A stretch of DNA of 12,863 nt from Gammaproteobacteria bacterium (GTDB lineage: Bacteria; Pseudomonadota; Gammaproteobacteria; DSM-19610), in assembly GCA_030618475.1 (NCBI GenBank), contig JAUXDG010000055.1, positions 1 through 12,863 on the forward strand, given 5' to 3'. Positions within the stretch are counted from its first letter, which is position 1. Each line of letters starts with the position of its first letter. A program made the translations under genes and the position numbers. The notes under the pieces are model-generated. The model saw only the letters and a program-made list of their open reading frames with translations. It was not told where the DNA came from and searched no databases. Shown one piece after another: positions 1 to 6,604 of this stretch.

Positions 1-155
1 CGGCCGTGCTGATGGGGTGCAAAACGATCATCTCGGGCATTTCGCCGGCAATCGCACAGACTATCGCGGAGCTGGGTATTGATCTCGGCTCGATCCAGAC
101 GACGTCGTCGATCGAGTCGGCTCTCCGGGACTCCATCGCCAGGCCCGGCGCCTGA
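1..155 (+). CDS. C-terminal end of a STAS-domain protein, RsbR-type (5' partial)
   Basis: The reading frame is open from the window edge (codons from base 3) to TGA at 153-155, giving about 50 residues. It contains the segment ISGISPAIAQTIAELGIDLG, which closely matches the end of the STAS domain of RsbR-like stressosome proteins and other sulfate-transporter/anti-sigma antagonist domains, where a G-I-S/T-P-x-I-A-x-T segment precedes the last helix. STAS proteins of this group act in the cytoplasm in partner-switching cascades that control stress responses, usually with RsbS- and RsbT-like partners. Those partners would lie to the left and cannot be seen. The tail after the STAS fold is short, so the gene ends naturally. 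The family call is fairly firm; assignment to the stressosome rather than another STAS antagonist is inference. Confidence 0.75.
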   Translation, partial: AVLMGCKTIISGISPAIAQTIAELGIDLGSIQTTSSIESALRDSIARPGA

Positions 156-170
156 CGAGAAGGTCCCGTA

Positions 171-281
171 TCAGGCGGAGCGTCGCAAACAGACTGAACG
201 TTCGATCAACGCCCTCAGCCCCTCACGCACCAGTGCCGCCTTCTCAGAAACCCCGGTGATTCGCTGAACCTCGGCCAACAA
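171..281 (-). pseudogene. VapB-family antitoxin, 3' remnant
   Basis: On the minus strand the frame reads LLAEVQRITGVSEKAALVRE and then GLRALIERS before a TGA (tca at 171-173). This pattern (LLAEA-x-x-x-TG-x-x-x-K-x-ALV-x-EALRALI-x-R) is typical of the short ribbon-helix-helix VapB/DUF2191 antitoxins that neutralise VapC PIN-domain RNases. The N-terminal 10-15 residues that form the DNA-binding strand are missing: an in-frame TAG lies at 282-284 and the REP-like hairpin begins at about 287. No VapC gene follows downstream (leftwards), because the STAS gene occupies that space. I therefore call it a dead fragment truncated at the repeat. Recognition rests on motif memory over 36 residues. Confidence 0.6.
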
Positions 282-286
282 CTAAC

Positions 287-358
287 AAAAAAGGGTCGGT
301 GACAAATGATTCTGATTCTCATTTGTCACCGACCCCTTTATTCACCGACCCCTTTATT
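287..358. repeat. REP-like hairpin with a duplicated 16-bp arm
   Basis: Left arm 292-309 (agggtcggtgacaaatga) and right arm 319-337 (tcatttgtcaccgacccct) pair almost perfectly with one extra C, around a 9-base loop at 310-318. The distal part of the right arm, caccgacccctttatt (327-342), is immediately repeated at 343-358. The GGGTCGG core resembles the palindromes flanking the RAYT gene at 7083-8016, so I infer a REP-family element. It separates the vapB remnant from the sulfatase gene, and its duplicated arm lies inside the coding end of the sulfatase gene. The long stem could also act as a transcription barrier or mRNA-stabilising structure between the converging left-hand gene and the sulfatase transcript. 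Confidence 0.75.
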
Positions 359-2158
359 CTTATTCCCACTGCCGCGATGCTGCTGTCGTGTGAACTGCTG
401 TCCGATGAACAGGTCATCATTGACGATCAGCACATCTTGCAGCCAGCGCGTGGAGGTCTGGCAGGCTGAGGTAAAGGGCGGTTCCTTGCAGACCTCGACA
501 CCGCCGTCAGCGAGCAGGTCGATATGCAGACCGGGCAAGGGCCTCACCCGCATGCCGTCCGGAGCCTGTGTGTAATCCATGATGGTTGGCTCATTAAGGT
601 GCAGCAGTTTGAGCAGGAGTGCCGGTATTTCATAAATGGCCAGGTTTCCGGTCTTCACTGGACCGCGCGGGCCGTCGATGATGACCATGGGGGTGCTGAC
701 ATAGAACCTGAACATGTCGGCACTGAAATCACTGCGTTTCGACGCGAGCACACCGGAGTCTACATAGCCTGCAAAATTCTCACCCATGAAGGGCAGATGA
801 TCGCCGAATAAGACGATAATACTGTCGGGATCGCGCGCCTGCAGGCGTTCAAGGAATATCATCAGCTCGATCGATTTGTAGTACATCGTGTTGGCATAGC
901 CGCTTACTTCCTTGACAGCGGATGATGCAGTGATCCTGTTCGGGCGGGCGTCATTCAGTGGGTAATTCCAGTGTCCAAAATAGGTGACGATGTAGTTGAG
1001 CAGCGGTTGCTTGCTGTCAATTGGCTCGGCAATCTTTTCCAGCACCTGTCGGTACAGTGAGGCATCGGAGAGAAACTCGCGGTTCATATCATCGAGCAGG
1101 AAATCCTGCTTTGACCAGTAGGTCTGGAAGCCCATACGCCGATAAGCATTAATTCGATTCCAGAACACCGGAACATTGGGGTGCGATGCCAGGGTGCGAT
1201 AGCCATACCCGGCCAGCAGGTGCGGCAGACAGGGCACGTCGTTGAGAAGCTGGCGTTCGAACTTAACGTTGTCCTCGATCACCGGGAAGCCGCAGAGGAT
1301 CTCAAACTCGGCGTTCGCTGTATAACCACCGTATACCGGGCTCATAGCATGCGAAAACCCGGCCCGTTCCCAGAGCCTGCGGAATGCGGGCGCCAGCGGA
1401 TCCTGGTTATAGCCGGCCTCTTTCAGCAGGGTCGGGTCCCAGAATGATTCGAGCAGCACGATGTGCACGTTGCGTGGCGTGAAGTTGCCAGGCGCGGTAG
1501 TACTTATTGTTACATTGTCCAGCAGGTTGGCCGCGGCGGACAGTGCCAGATCACGGTCCGGCGGGATATGGGCATCGGCGAAATAGCGCGCGCCTTCCTG
1601 CACGCTGTAGAGCGTGGCGCCGCGATAAAGGTAATTGGAGCGCTGGTCCCAAACCGAATTACCGAAGTACCGGTCCAACGGTTGCAGAATTGCCGCGGGT
1701 TTGTACACCAGGGTCATGCCAAACAGGATTACAAGCATGCTGGACAGGTAGGCACTCCAGTGACGCAGGGTAAAATTGAACAACAGCAGGGCGGCAATCG
1801 CCGCCAGCGGCACCGCAGCGGCGATGAAGTGCCAGCCCTCCAGGACCAGCAACAGTGAACGCAATGCGTAGACATCATCGGGCATGATCGGCCCACCGAA
1901 GAACGAAATCTTCACTGCGTTGCCGACGTACAGCACGCCCATCAGCAGACCCTGCAACACCACGAACACCCACAGCCGCCGTGATAATGCAAACAGGATA
2001 TAAGCGACAAGCAGTTGTAACAGGTAATCAAACGGCACGGCCGCAGGCTTGATGTGCACATCGAATTTCAGGCTGCTGATCAGGTAAAACAACGCATAAA
2101 ACAGCGCCGTCGAAATGACCGGCAGAAGTTTTTGCAGCACAGTTTTGGGTGTTGGCAT
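338..2158 (-). CDS. LTA-synthase/phosphoglycerol-transferase-like membrane sulfatase
   Basis: A 606-residue protein with about five hydrophobic segments in the first 155 residues (roughly 10-28, 44-60, 63-84, 110-128, 138-153), followed by a large periplasmic alkaline-phosphatase-fold domain (PF00884). Family landmarks are HIVLLESFWDP (metal ligand Glu at about 237), SPVYGGYTANAEFE (nucleophile Thr at about 280, as in LtaS), YFGHWNYP (His 396) and VLFGDHLP (Asp 453, His 454). Relatives move phosphoglycerol or phosphoethanolamine groups onto periplasmic glucans or envelope polymers (OpgB/MdoB, LtaS). In a Gram-negative, an OpgB-like glucan-modifying role is the likeliest reading, but the substrate cannot be read from sequence. 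The ATG at 2158 has no obvious Shine-Dalgarno. The C-terminal NKNKGVGE and the TAA (338-340) are encoded by the REP-like repeat, so the natural C-terminus has probably been replaced. The gene stands alone. Confidence 0.85.
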   Translation of the reverse strand: MPTPKTVLQKLLPVISTALFYALFYLISSLKFDVHIKPAAVPFDYLLQLLVAYILFALSRRLWVFVVLQGLLMGVLYVGNAVKISFFGGPIMPDDVYALRSLLLVLEGWHFIAAAVPLAAIAALLLFNFTLRHWSAYLSSMLVILFGMTLVYKPAAILQPLDRYFGNSVWDQRSNYLYRGATLYSVQEGARYFADAHIPPDRDLALSAAANLLDNVTISTTAPGNFTPRNVHIVLLESFWDPTLLKEAGYNQDPLAPAFRRLWERAGFSHAMSPVYGGYTANAEFEILCGFPVIEDNVKFERQLLNDVPCLPHLLAGYGYRTLASHPNVPVFWNRINAYRRMGFQTYWSKQDFLLDDMNREFLSDASLYRQVLEKIAEPIDSKQPLLNYIVTYFGHWNYPLNDARPNRITASSAVKEVSGYANTMYYKSIELMIFLERLQARDPDSIIVLFGDHLPFMGENFAGYVDSGVLASKRSDFSADMFRFYVSTPMVIIDGPRGPVKTGNLAIYEIPALLLKLLHLNEPTIMDYTQAPDGMRVRPLPGLHIDLLADGGVEVCKEPPFTSACQTSTRWLQDVLIVNDDLFIGQQFTRQQHRGSGNKNKGVGE

Positions 2159-2272
2159 CGCTGGGCCGGTGGGGTTGAATGTGTGGCTAATGATAACCTA
2201 GAACCGGATGCAAAGGGCGGCTGGTGCCGGTAACCTGCGAATCGCAGCTTAAGATCGGGCGTTTGCCAGCCT

Positions 2273-2365
2273 TTATGCGCCAGCGAAAGGTGCCAGCAGA
2301 TGAACAAGCCAGCCGCTGAGGAGCAAACCGGCGAGGGCGAACCACTTGTAGGAATCAGCTACCAT
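2273..2365 (-). pseudogene. Possible N-terminal relic of an AI-2E/PerM permease, or a 30-aa membrane microprotein
   Basis: The minus strand reads ATG (2365) to TAA (2273-2275). It encodes a basic/aromatic start (MVADSYKWF) followed by one hydrophobic helix ALAGLLLSGWLVHLLAP. The W-F-x-L-x-x-L-L-x-x-GWL-x-x-LLAP pattern resembles the first transmembrane helix of AI-2E/PerM family transporters, which normally continues with VLTPF and hundreds more residues. Here it diverges after LLAP and stops. No Shine-Dalgarno is visible. It could be a decayed gene end, a genuine single-helix microprotein, or chance. The assignment is tentative. Confidence 0.25.
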
Positions 2366-2435
2366 GGGAACAGATTACAACATGCGTTACAGCACAGTCA
2401 CTTCGGGGTAAATATCAGCTGCTCCAGGGAAAACC

Positions 2436-2537
2436 ATGCGATATGCACCTGAACTGATAGCGGAGAAGCATAAATGGCTGAATGAAAGAGAGTCAACTGC
2501 GCACTGTTTGGAATCAGGCTGTAGTACATGGGTATAA
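2436..2537 (+). CDS. Possible 33-aa small ORF ahead of the sugar kinase
   Basis: An ATG at 2436 preceded by AGGGA seven bases upstream opens a 33-codon frame ending TAA at 2535-2537. The product is hydrophilic, with two cysteines near the end (CLESGCSTWV), and matches no family I recognise. Its stop codon lies inside the putative -10 box of the kinase promoter, so it would end 45 bases before the kinase start. It may be a relic, a leader, or chance; support is the ribosome-binding site only. Confidence 0.2.
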   Translation: MRYAPELIAEKHKWLNERESTAHCLESGCSTWV

Positions 2538-2538
2538 T
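2508..2538 (+). promoter_or_regulatory. Putative sigma70 promoter for the PfkB kinase
   Basis: TTGGAA (2508-2513) and a perfect TATAAT (2533-2538) are separated by 19 bases, which is longer than the ideal 17. Transcription would begin near 2545, leaving about a 37-base leader to the ATG at 2582. The -10 match is strong and the -35 match weak. Confidence 0.5.
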
Positions 2539-2581
2539 CAATTACGCACGCCTTATTAACTGACACGACGGTACCGGCGCT

Positions 2582-3508
2582 ATGGCTTCAACGATCATAC
2601 CCCCTCTACAGGGCAAGCCGCTCATCTACGGTGAAGTCCTGTTCGACATCTTCCCTGGTGACAAAAAGGTGCTGGGTGGTGCACCCTTCAATGTCGCCTG
2701 GCATCTGCAGGGTTTCGGCCTGTCGCCCCTTCTTGTCAGCCGCATCGGCAGCGATGACGAGGGAAACAGTGTTGTGGACGCCATGCACCAGTGGGCTATG
2801 GACAGCAGCGGTATCCAGCGCGACCTGGTGTACCCGACCGGAGGGGTCGAGATCAGCATGCAAGGGACCGATCACCGTTTTGATATACGCCCGGAGCAGG
2901 CCTACGACCATATCGATTTCGAGCCCCTGGATGACGCTGTTCGCGGCCAGAACCTGTCGTTGATTTATCAAGGCTCGCTGATCGCACGCAACCCGGCCAG
3001 CCGCGACACCCTGCAGCGCCTGATCAGCGAAAAACATCTCCCTGTCTTCGTCGATGTCAATCTGCGCGATCCCTGGTGGGATACCGCCACGGTCGAAGGC
3101 TTGTTGAAGACTGCGCGATGGGCAAAACTCAACGACGAGGAGTTAGGCACAGTGCTGCCGGCCACCGTGCAAACCGACGACGGCCTCGAGCGTGCCGCCA
3201 AAGAGGCGCTGTCACGTTTCGAACTCGATGCCATCGTGGTGACCCGCGGCGCCGACGGCGCCTTCATTACCAGCCTTGACGGCACAGTGAGCGGTAAACC
3301 GCCAGCCGTCGAAAACCTCGTGGATAGCGTCGGCGCCGGTGACGCTTTCTGCGCAGTCACCCTGTTCGGCTTGCATAAGGGTTGGTCAGCATCCGAGATT
3401 ATCGGGCGCGCCCTGGCATTTGCCTCGGCGGTATGTGAGCAGCGCGGAGCCACCAGCCCGGATCGCGACCTGTACGAGCGCACCCTGGCAGGCTGGGGAC
3501 TCGGCTAG
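2582..3508 (+). CDS. PfkB-family carbohydrate kinase (fructokinase-like)
   Basis: A 308-residue cytoplasmic ribokinase-fold enzyme, the normal length for the family, that would phosphorylate a sugar with ATP. It shows the N-terminal substrate-site signature GGAPFNVAWHLQGFG (residues 32-46), the IGSDDEG segment (55-61), DVNLRDPWW (158-166) and the C-terminal ATP/catalytic signature DSVGAGDAF (248-256) with the catalytic base Asp 254. GGAPFN and VNLRDPWW are typical of fructokinases, so fructose is the likely substrate, but ribokinase-family specificity is hard to read from sequence. The ATG at 2582 has no strong Shine-Dalgarno. A promoter lies upstream. Its stop shares CTAG (3505-3508) with the convergent glucokinase remnant. 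The neighbouring Pgl gene supports a role in feeding sugars into central metabolism. Confidence 0.88.
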   Translation: MASTIIPPLQGKPLIYGEVLFDIFPGDKKVLGGAPFNVAWHLQGFGLSPLLVSRIGSDDEGNSVVDAMHQWAMDSSGIQRDLVYPTGGVEISMQGTDHRFDIRPEQAYDHIDFEPLDDAVRGQNLSLIYQGSLIARNPASRDTLQRLISEKHLPVFVDVNLRDPWWDTATVEGLLKTARWAKLNDEELGTVLPATVQTDDGLERAAKEALSRFELDAIVVTRGADGAFITSLDGTVSGKPPAVENLVDSVGAGDAFCAVTLFGLHKGWSASEIIGRALAFASAVCEQRGATSPDRDLYERTLAGWGLG

Positions 3509-3972
3509 GGGGCTGCCTGCGCAGTCATTGCCGCCAGGTACAGCGCCGGCCCGTAAAGCGCGGTGCGATCGTTGAGGATGACCCGCACCGGCATCCCCTC
3601 CAGTAAAGGCCGCATCCGTCCTTTCGACAGCAGGCCTTGCATAAACAGCGGGCCTTTCAGCTTGTCGAGAATCCTCGGCGCGATACCACCGCCGATGTAG
3701 ATGCCGCCGGTGGCCATGATCTTCAGCGCATGATTTCCAGCTTCCGCGCCGTAGAGGTACACAAAGAGCTCCAGGGCTTCAGCACAAATCGCATCCCGTT
3801 CATCGAGCGCGGCGCTTGAGATGGCCGCCGCCGCATCACCCGCCACCATCTCATCACTGAGCCAGGACGGTACGGCAACACCGCGGTGGACGCGCAGGAA
3901 ATCCTGCAGGTTGACAAGACCCGGGCCCGACACCACCCGCTCCCAGCTGGCGTGACCGAAGCGCTCGCGCGG
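3505..3972 (-). pseudogene. glk: Glucokinase, 5'-deleted (C-terminal half only)
   Basis: From about 3969 leftward the minus strand encodes RERFGHASWERVVSGPGLVN and then the rest of a Glk-type glucokinase, including GGIYIGGGIAPRIL near the end and LYGPALYLA. The stop TAG is at 3505-3507. Bacterial Glk is about 320 residues. Only roughly the last 155 are present; the N-terminal ATP-binding and glucose-binding domain is gone. An in-frame TAA lies at 3982-3984, just past the point where homology ends. The remaining frame could initiate at GTG 3936, but a protein without the N-terminal lobe could not bind ATP and glucose normally. The break falls exactly where a gnd tail begins on the other strand. 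Confidence 0.85.
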
Positions 3973-4051
3973 CGAGGCGGATTACGCCGACAAACTGCTG
4001 TCAGCCATGCGCTACCAGTTTGGTGGGCACCATGAAAAAGCGGAAGATTGA
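3962..4051 (+). pseudogene. gnd: 6-phosphogluconate dehydrogenase, C-terminal tail only
   Basis: The + frame RSRGEADYADKLLSAMRYQF, followed by GGHHEKAED and TGA (4049-4051), resembles the very C-terminus of the short, GntZ-type Gnd proteins, which end with S-R-x-x-x-x-FADK-x-LSA-x-R-x-QFGGH-x-x-K. About 29 residues remain of a protein of roughly 300. Its end overlaps the start of pgl by 20 bases, the arrangement expected of a former gnd-pgl operon. Homology begins right at the glucokinase break, so both genes appear to have lost their 5' parts in one event. The identification rests on a short segment and on context. Confidence 0.55.
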
Positions 4052-4730
4052 GGACACCCCCACCCGCTGGCATGTGCTGGATGACCCGGAAGCGATCGCG
4101 GTACAGGCGGCGCAGCGTATTCTGCAAGCTGCGTCCCGGGCCATCACCGGGCGCGGCCTGTTCCGCATCGTGCTGGCGGGTGGACGCACGCCGGAGGCAG
4201 CCTATCGTTTACTGGTCGACGCAGACACCGACTGGTCCCGATGGGAGATCTATTTCGGCGACGAGCGCTGCCTTCCGGTGGATGATGCGCAACGCAACAG
4301 CCTCATGGCGGCCAGGGCTTTGCTCGACTCAGTCGCGGTTCCCGCTGCCAACGTACACCCCATCCCGGCCGAACGGGGGGCTGAAGCCGCCGCCGGGGAA
4401 TACGAACTGGTGGTCAGGGCCGCGCTGCCCTTTGATCTCGTGCTGCTGGGCATAGGCGAGGATGGTCACACCGCCAGCCTGTTTCCGGGACAGCAGCATC
4501 CGCCTGACCGGCTGGTGCATGCCGTACGTAACGCCCCGAAACCGCCGCCGGACCGCGTCAGTCTGAGCGCAGGCGCGCTGAGCGAGGCGCGCGAGGTGCT
4601 CATCCTGGTGACCGGCGCCGGCAAACAGACTGCCATCCAGGGCTGGCGGGCAGGTGAACGACTGCCGATTACCGAAATCGGTGGGCCTGCGCAAGTTGAT
4701 GTACTGCTGGACAAAGCGGCGCAGGCTTGA
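4032..4730 (+). CDS. pgl: 6-phosphogluconolactonase
   Basis: A 232-residue cytoplasmic enzyme hydrolysing 6-phosphogluconolactone to 6-phosphogluconate, the second step of the oxidative pentose phosphate and Entner-Doudoroff routes. Landmarks are LAGGRTPEAAYRLL (48-61), IYFGDERCLP (73-82) with NS at 89-90, and the family signature LLGIGEDGHTASLFPG (138-153). Length is typical. I chose ATG 4032, preceded by GGTGGG, over an in-frame TTG at 4020, because TTG has no ribosome-binding site. The start overlaps the surviving tail of gnd, so the gene was probably translated by coupling to gnd. With gnd lost, it must now rely on an unseen promoter or on read-through. Confidence in function is high. Confidence 0.92.
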   Translation: MKKRKIEDTPTRWHVLDDPEAIAVQAAQRILQAASRAITGRGLFRIVLAGGRTPEAAYRLLVDADTDWSRWEIYFGDERCLPVDDAQRNSLMAARALLDSVAVPAANVHPIPAERGAEAAAGEYELVVRAALPFDLVLLGIGEDGHTASLFPGQQHPPDRLVHAVRNAPKPPPDRVSLSAGALSEAREVLILVTGAGKQTAIQGWRAGERLPITEIGGPAQVDVLLDKAAQA

Positions 4731-4851
4731 ACGAGCAGCTAGCCATGATTGTTCACAGCCTTAACCACAAAGAACACGAAGGTCACTAAGGAACAAGACG
4801 TCAGGTAATGACCGGAAAAGATTCTGTAACGAAGGATTTCACCGTGCCCCT
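4731..4851. other. Intergenic spacer with an ACCACAAAGAACACGAAGG motif
   Basis: A 121-base gap between convergent pgl and apbE. At 4764-4782 it carries accacaaagaacacgaagg, a purine-rich string I recall as common between genes in gammaproteobacteria, sometimes repeated. No clear rho-independent terminator is visible. Confidence 0.35.
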
Positions 4852-5895
4852 CTATTCACGCTTTGACACGAGATACTGCCCGAAAGCCGCCGTCGCCTTG
4901 TCGTAAAAACCGTCTTCGCTCTTGATAATAAAAAGTACCGCCAGCTTGTGCTGTTCGGCAAACCGGTAACCAGCCTCCGGTCCGAGTGCCATCAATGCGG
5001 TGGCCATGGCGTCCGCGTACATGGTCGACGGGTGAACGACGGTCGCCGAGGCGAGCTTGTGGGTGACGGGGCGGCCCGACTTCGGGTCAATGGTATGGGA
5101 ATAACGTCGACCCTCTTTCTCGAAGTAATTCCGGTAATCTCCCGACGTCGCGACGCCCACATCATTCAGTTTAACGACGGTATGTAACGACCGGGAACCG
5201 CTAGACGGCTTTTCGATGGCGATTCTCCAGAACGTGTCCCTGGCGTTACGCCCTTTGGCCTGAATCTCACCGCCGATCTCGACCATGTAATCGTCGATCC
5301 CCAGCATCTGCAGATGCCCGGCAACCGCGTCGACCGCATAGCCTTTGGCAAGCGCAGACAAATCAACATAAAGATCGGGGCGGTCCTTTCTGATAGCAGG
5401 AGGCGAACTGCGCACCTGGAGCCCCGCGTGCCCCACCCTGTTCATGGCCTCACGAATCTCCTGTTCAGACGGCACCAGATCAATGCCGGGCGAAGGACCG
5501 AACCCCCACAGATTGACCAGCGGGCCCACGGTGACGTCGAAAGCGCCACTGGTCAGGACGCTGATATGCTGCGCCTGTTTCAGCACCTCAACCAGTTCTT
5601 CAGAAGCATCGATCCAGCGAGTTTCCCGACTGCGATTAAACTGTGACAATTCCGAGTCGTCCTGGTAGGTGGACATCTGGCGGTTGATTTTTTCCAGGAT
5701 GGCATCGATCTCGGCCTGGACCCGCTCCGGCTTCAGTTCGGCTGGCAATTCGACCATCTTGACGGTATAGCTCGTCCCCATCGTCGCCCCCTGAAGCTCG
5801 GTCAAGGCGCGCTGCGGCGTTCCGGATTGACAAGCCGACAGCAGCCAGACACTGATCGACAAACTTACAATTGCCCAGGCTTTGTCACAGCTCAT
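4852..5895 (-). CDS. apbE: FAD:protein FMN transferase, lipoprotein form
   Basis: ApbE attaches FMN covalently to Ser/Thr of exported proteins such as Nqr, Rnf and other electron-transfer subunits. The 347-residue product starts with a lipoprotein signal (lipobox LSAC, Cys 22), so it is anchored on the periplasmic side. Family motifs: GATMGTSY (36-43), MSTYQDDSELSQFN (74-87), YVDLSALAKGYAVDAV (176-191), DDYMVEIGGEI (201-211), ATSGDYRNYF (249-258), HTIDPKSGRP (267-276) and the magnesium site ADAMATAL (294-301). The frame extends to 5949, but ATG 5895 is preferred: it puts the signal peptide at the N-terminus and lies 4 bases after the stop of the upstream gene, implying coupled translation. 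It is third in an operon with two exported proteins. No flavinylation target motif is evident in those partners. Confidence 0.92.
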   Translation of the reverse strand: MSCDKAWAIVSLSISVWLLSACQSGTPQRALTELQGATMGTSYTVKMVELPAELKPERVQAEIDAILEKINRQMSTYQDDSELSQFNRSRETRWIDASEELVEVLKQAQHISVLTSGAFDVTVGPLVNLWGFGPSPGIDLVPSEQEIREAMNRVGHAGLQVRSSPPAIRKDRPDLYVDLSALAKGYAVDAVAGHLQMLGIDDYMVEIGGEIQAKGRNARDTFWRIAIEKPSSGSRSLHTVVKLNDVGVATSGDYRNYFEKEGRRYSHTIDPKSGRPVTHKLASATVVHPSTMYADAMATALMALGPEAGYRFAEQHKLAVLFIIKSEDGFYDKATAAFGQYLVSKRE

Positions 5896-5899
5896 GTTG

Positions 5900-6604
5900 C
5901 TACTCAGAAAAGTGCATCTCGATGTTGAGGGTTCCCGCAAACCAGGCATCTATTGAAACACGTTCGTCATTCAGATCCACCTTAAAACCAGACTGCGATT
6001 CCGGTGAGATGCCAATGTAACGCAACAGCGTTGACGGGAGTCGCACATCCATGCTGACATGCATTGGGAAATAGCCATCCAGGAACCGGCGGTGGAAAGG
6101 GCCATTACGGAGCAGGAAGCTGCCGTCAGACTGAGGGTAAAGAATCTGCACTTCTGCCTGAATGCACAGTGTCGCATCGTGCTGCACGCCGGTCAGCTGT
6201 ACCCTCTGCTCGCGGATAACCGCCTGGCTGATGTTGGTTTTCGACTGGATACGCAGATGGCGCATATTCTTGTACTGATAAACCACTTCCGCTTCTGGTA
6301 CAGCGTCGAGTCCTTCATAGCACTGTCTGACCTGTACCCAACCGTCGTCAAGGCTGGTCCGGGTGATGGTGACGGTATTGATTGAATGCAGAGTTCTTGA
6401 TTCAGGCGGTGGTGACAGAAAGACAAGCTCTCCTTCCCTTGCCTGCGGCACGCCTGACTCTGTATCTTCGTCGAACCAGTCTTTGAGTTCAGCGTCTTCA
6501 GGCGATGCGTTCCCGGCGATTGCAAAGCAGTCAGGAACCAGGCAACCCACCAGCAGGAGGGTGGTGGTGGTGAGGGTAGCCCGGATCTGAGCGGGATAAT
6601 TCAA
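5900..6604 (-). CDS. Exported protein of unknown function, ApbE operon
   Basis: A 234-residue protein I do not recognise as a named family. The N-terminus is a signal sequence with a possible lipobox (LLVGC, Cys 21); a second reading is a cleaved peptide ending near FAIA. Residues 35-60 are acidic, and the rest looks like a beta-rich domain with Cys 94 (QVRQCYEGLD) and Cys 147 (DATLCIQAE), perhaps a disulfide. Conserved-looking blocks are YQYKNMRHLRIQSKTN (110-125) and LLRNGPFHRRFLDGYFPMHV (164-183). The start is TTG 6604, overlapping the upstream TGA as TTGA; the first upstream in-frame codons include a stop, so no ATG is available. It is coupled on both sides, so it likely works with ApbE at the periplasmic face. 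Confidence 0.8.
   Translation of the reverse strand: MNYPAQIRATLTTTTLLLVGCLVPDCFAIAGNASPEDAELKDWFDEDTESGVPQAREGELVFLSPPPESRTLHSINTVTITRTSLDDGWVQVRQCYEGLDAVPEAEVVYQYKNMRHLRIQSKTNISQAVIREQRVQLTGVQHDATLCIQAEVQILYPQSDGSFLLRNGPFHRRFLDGYFPMHVSMDVRLPSTLLRYIGISPESQSGFKVDLNDERVSIDAWFAGTLNIEMHFSE

Larger units (their letters stand above)
2159..2581. other. Gene-poor intergenic region between divergent genes
   Basis: This 423-base stretch lies between the sulfatase (leftward) and the PfkB kinase (rightward). I see no full gene. It holds two very short frames (2273-2365 minus, 30 codons; 2436-2537 plus, 33 codons, listed separately), a good sigma70-like -10 element at 2533-2538, and otherwise nothing recognisable. 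The promoter of the sulfatase must lie in its left part, but I cannot pick out a convincing one. Confidence 0.6.

Noticed and set aside
2080..2307. A 75-codon minus frame overlapping the sulfatase start
   Set aside because: Its second half is a shifted reading of the sulfatase N-terminus and the first half shows no protein-like pattern.
2968..3483. A 171-codon minus frame inside the PfkB kinase
   Set aside because: It is antisense to a gene with all PfkB signatures, and its Ser/Arg/Ala-rich composition is typical of a shadow.
4020..4031. TTG 4020 as the start of pgl
   Set aside because: No ribosome-binding site precedes it; ATG 4032 has GGTGGG upstream and better fits the family length.
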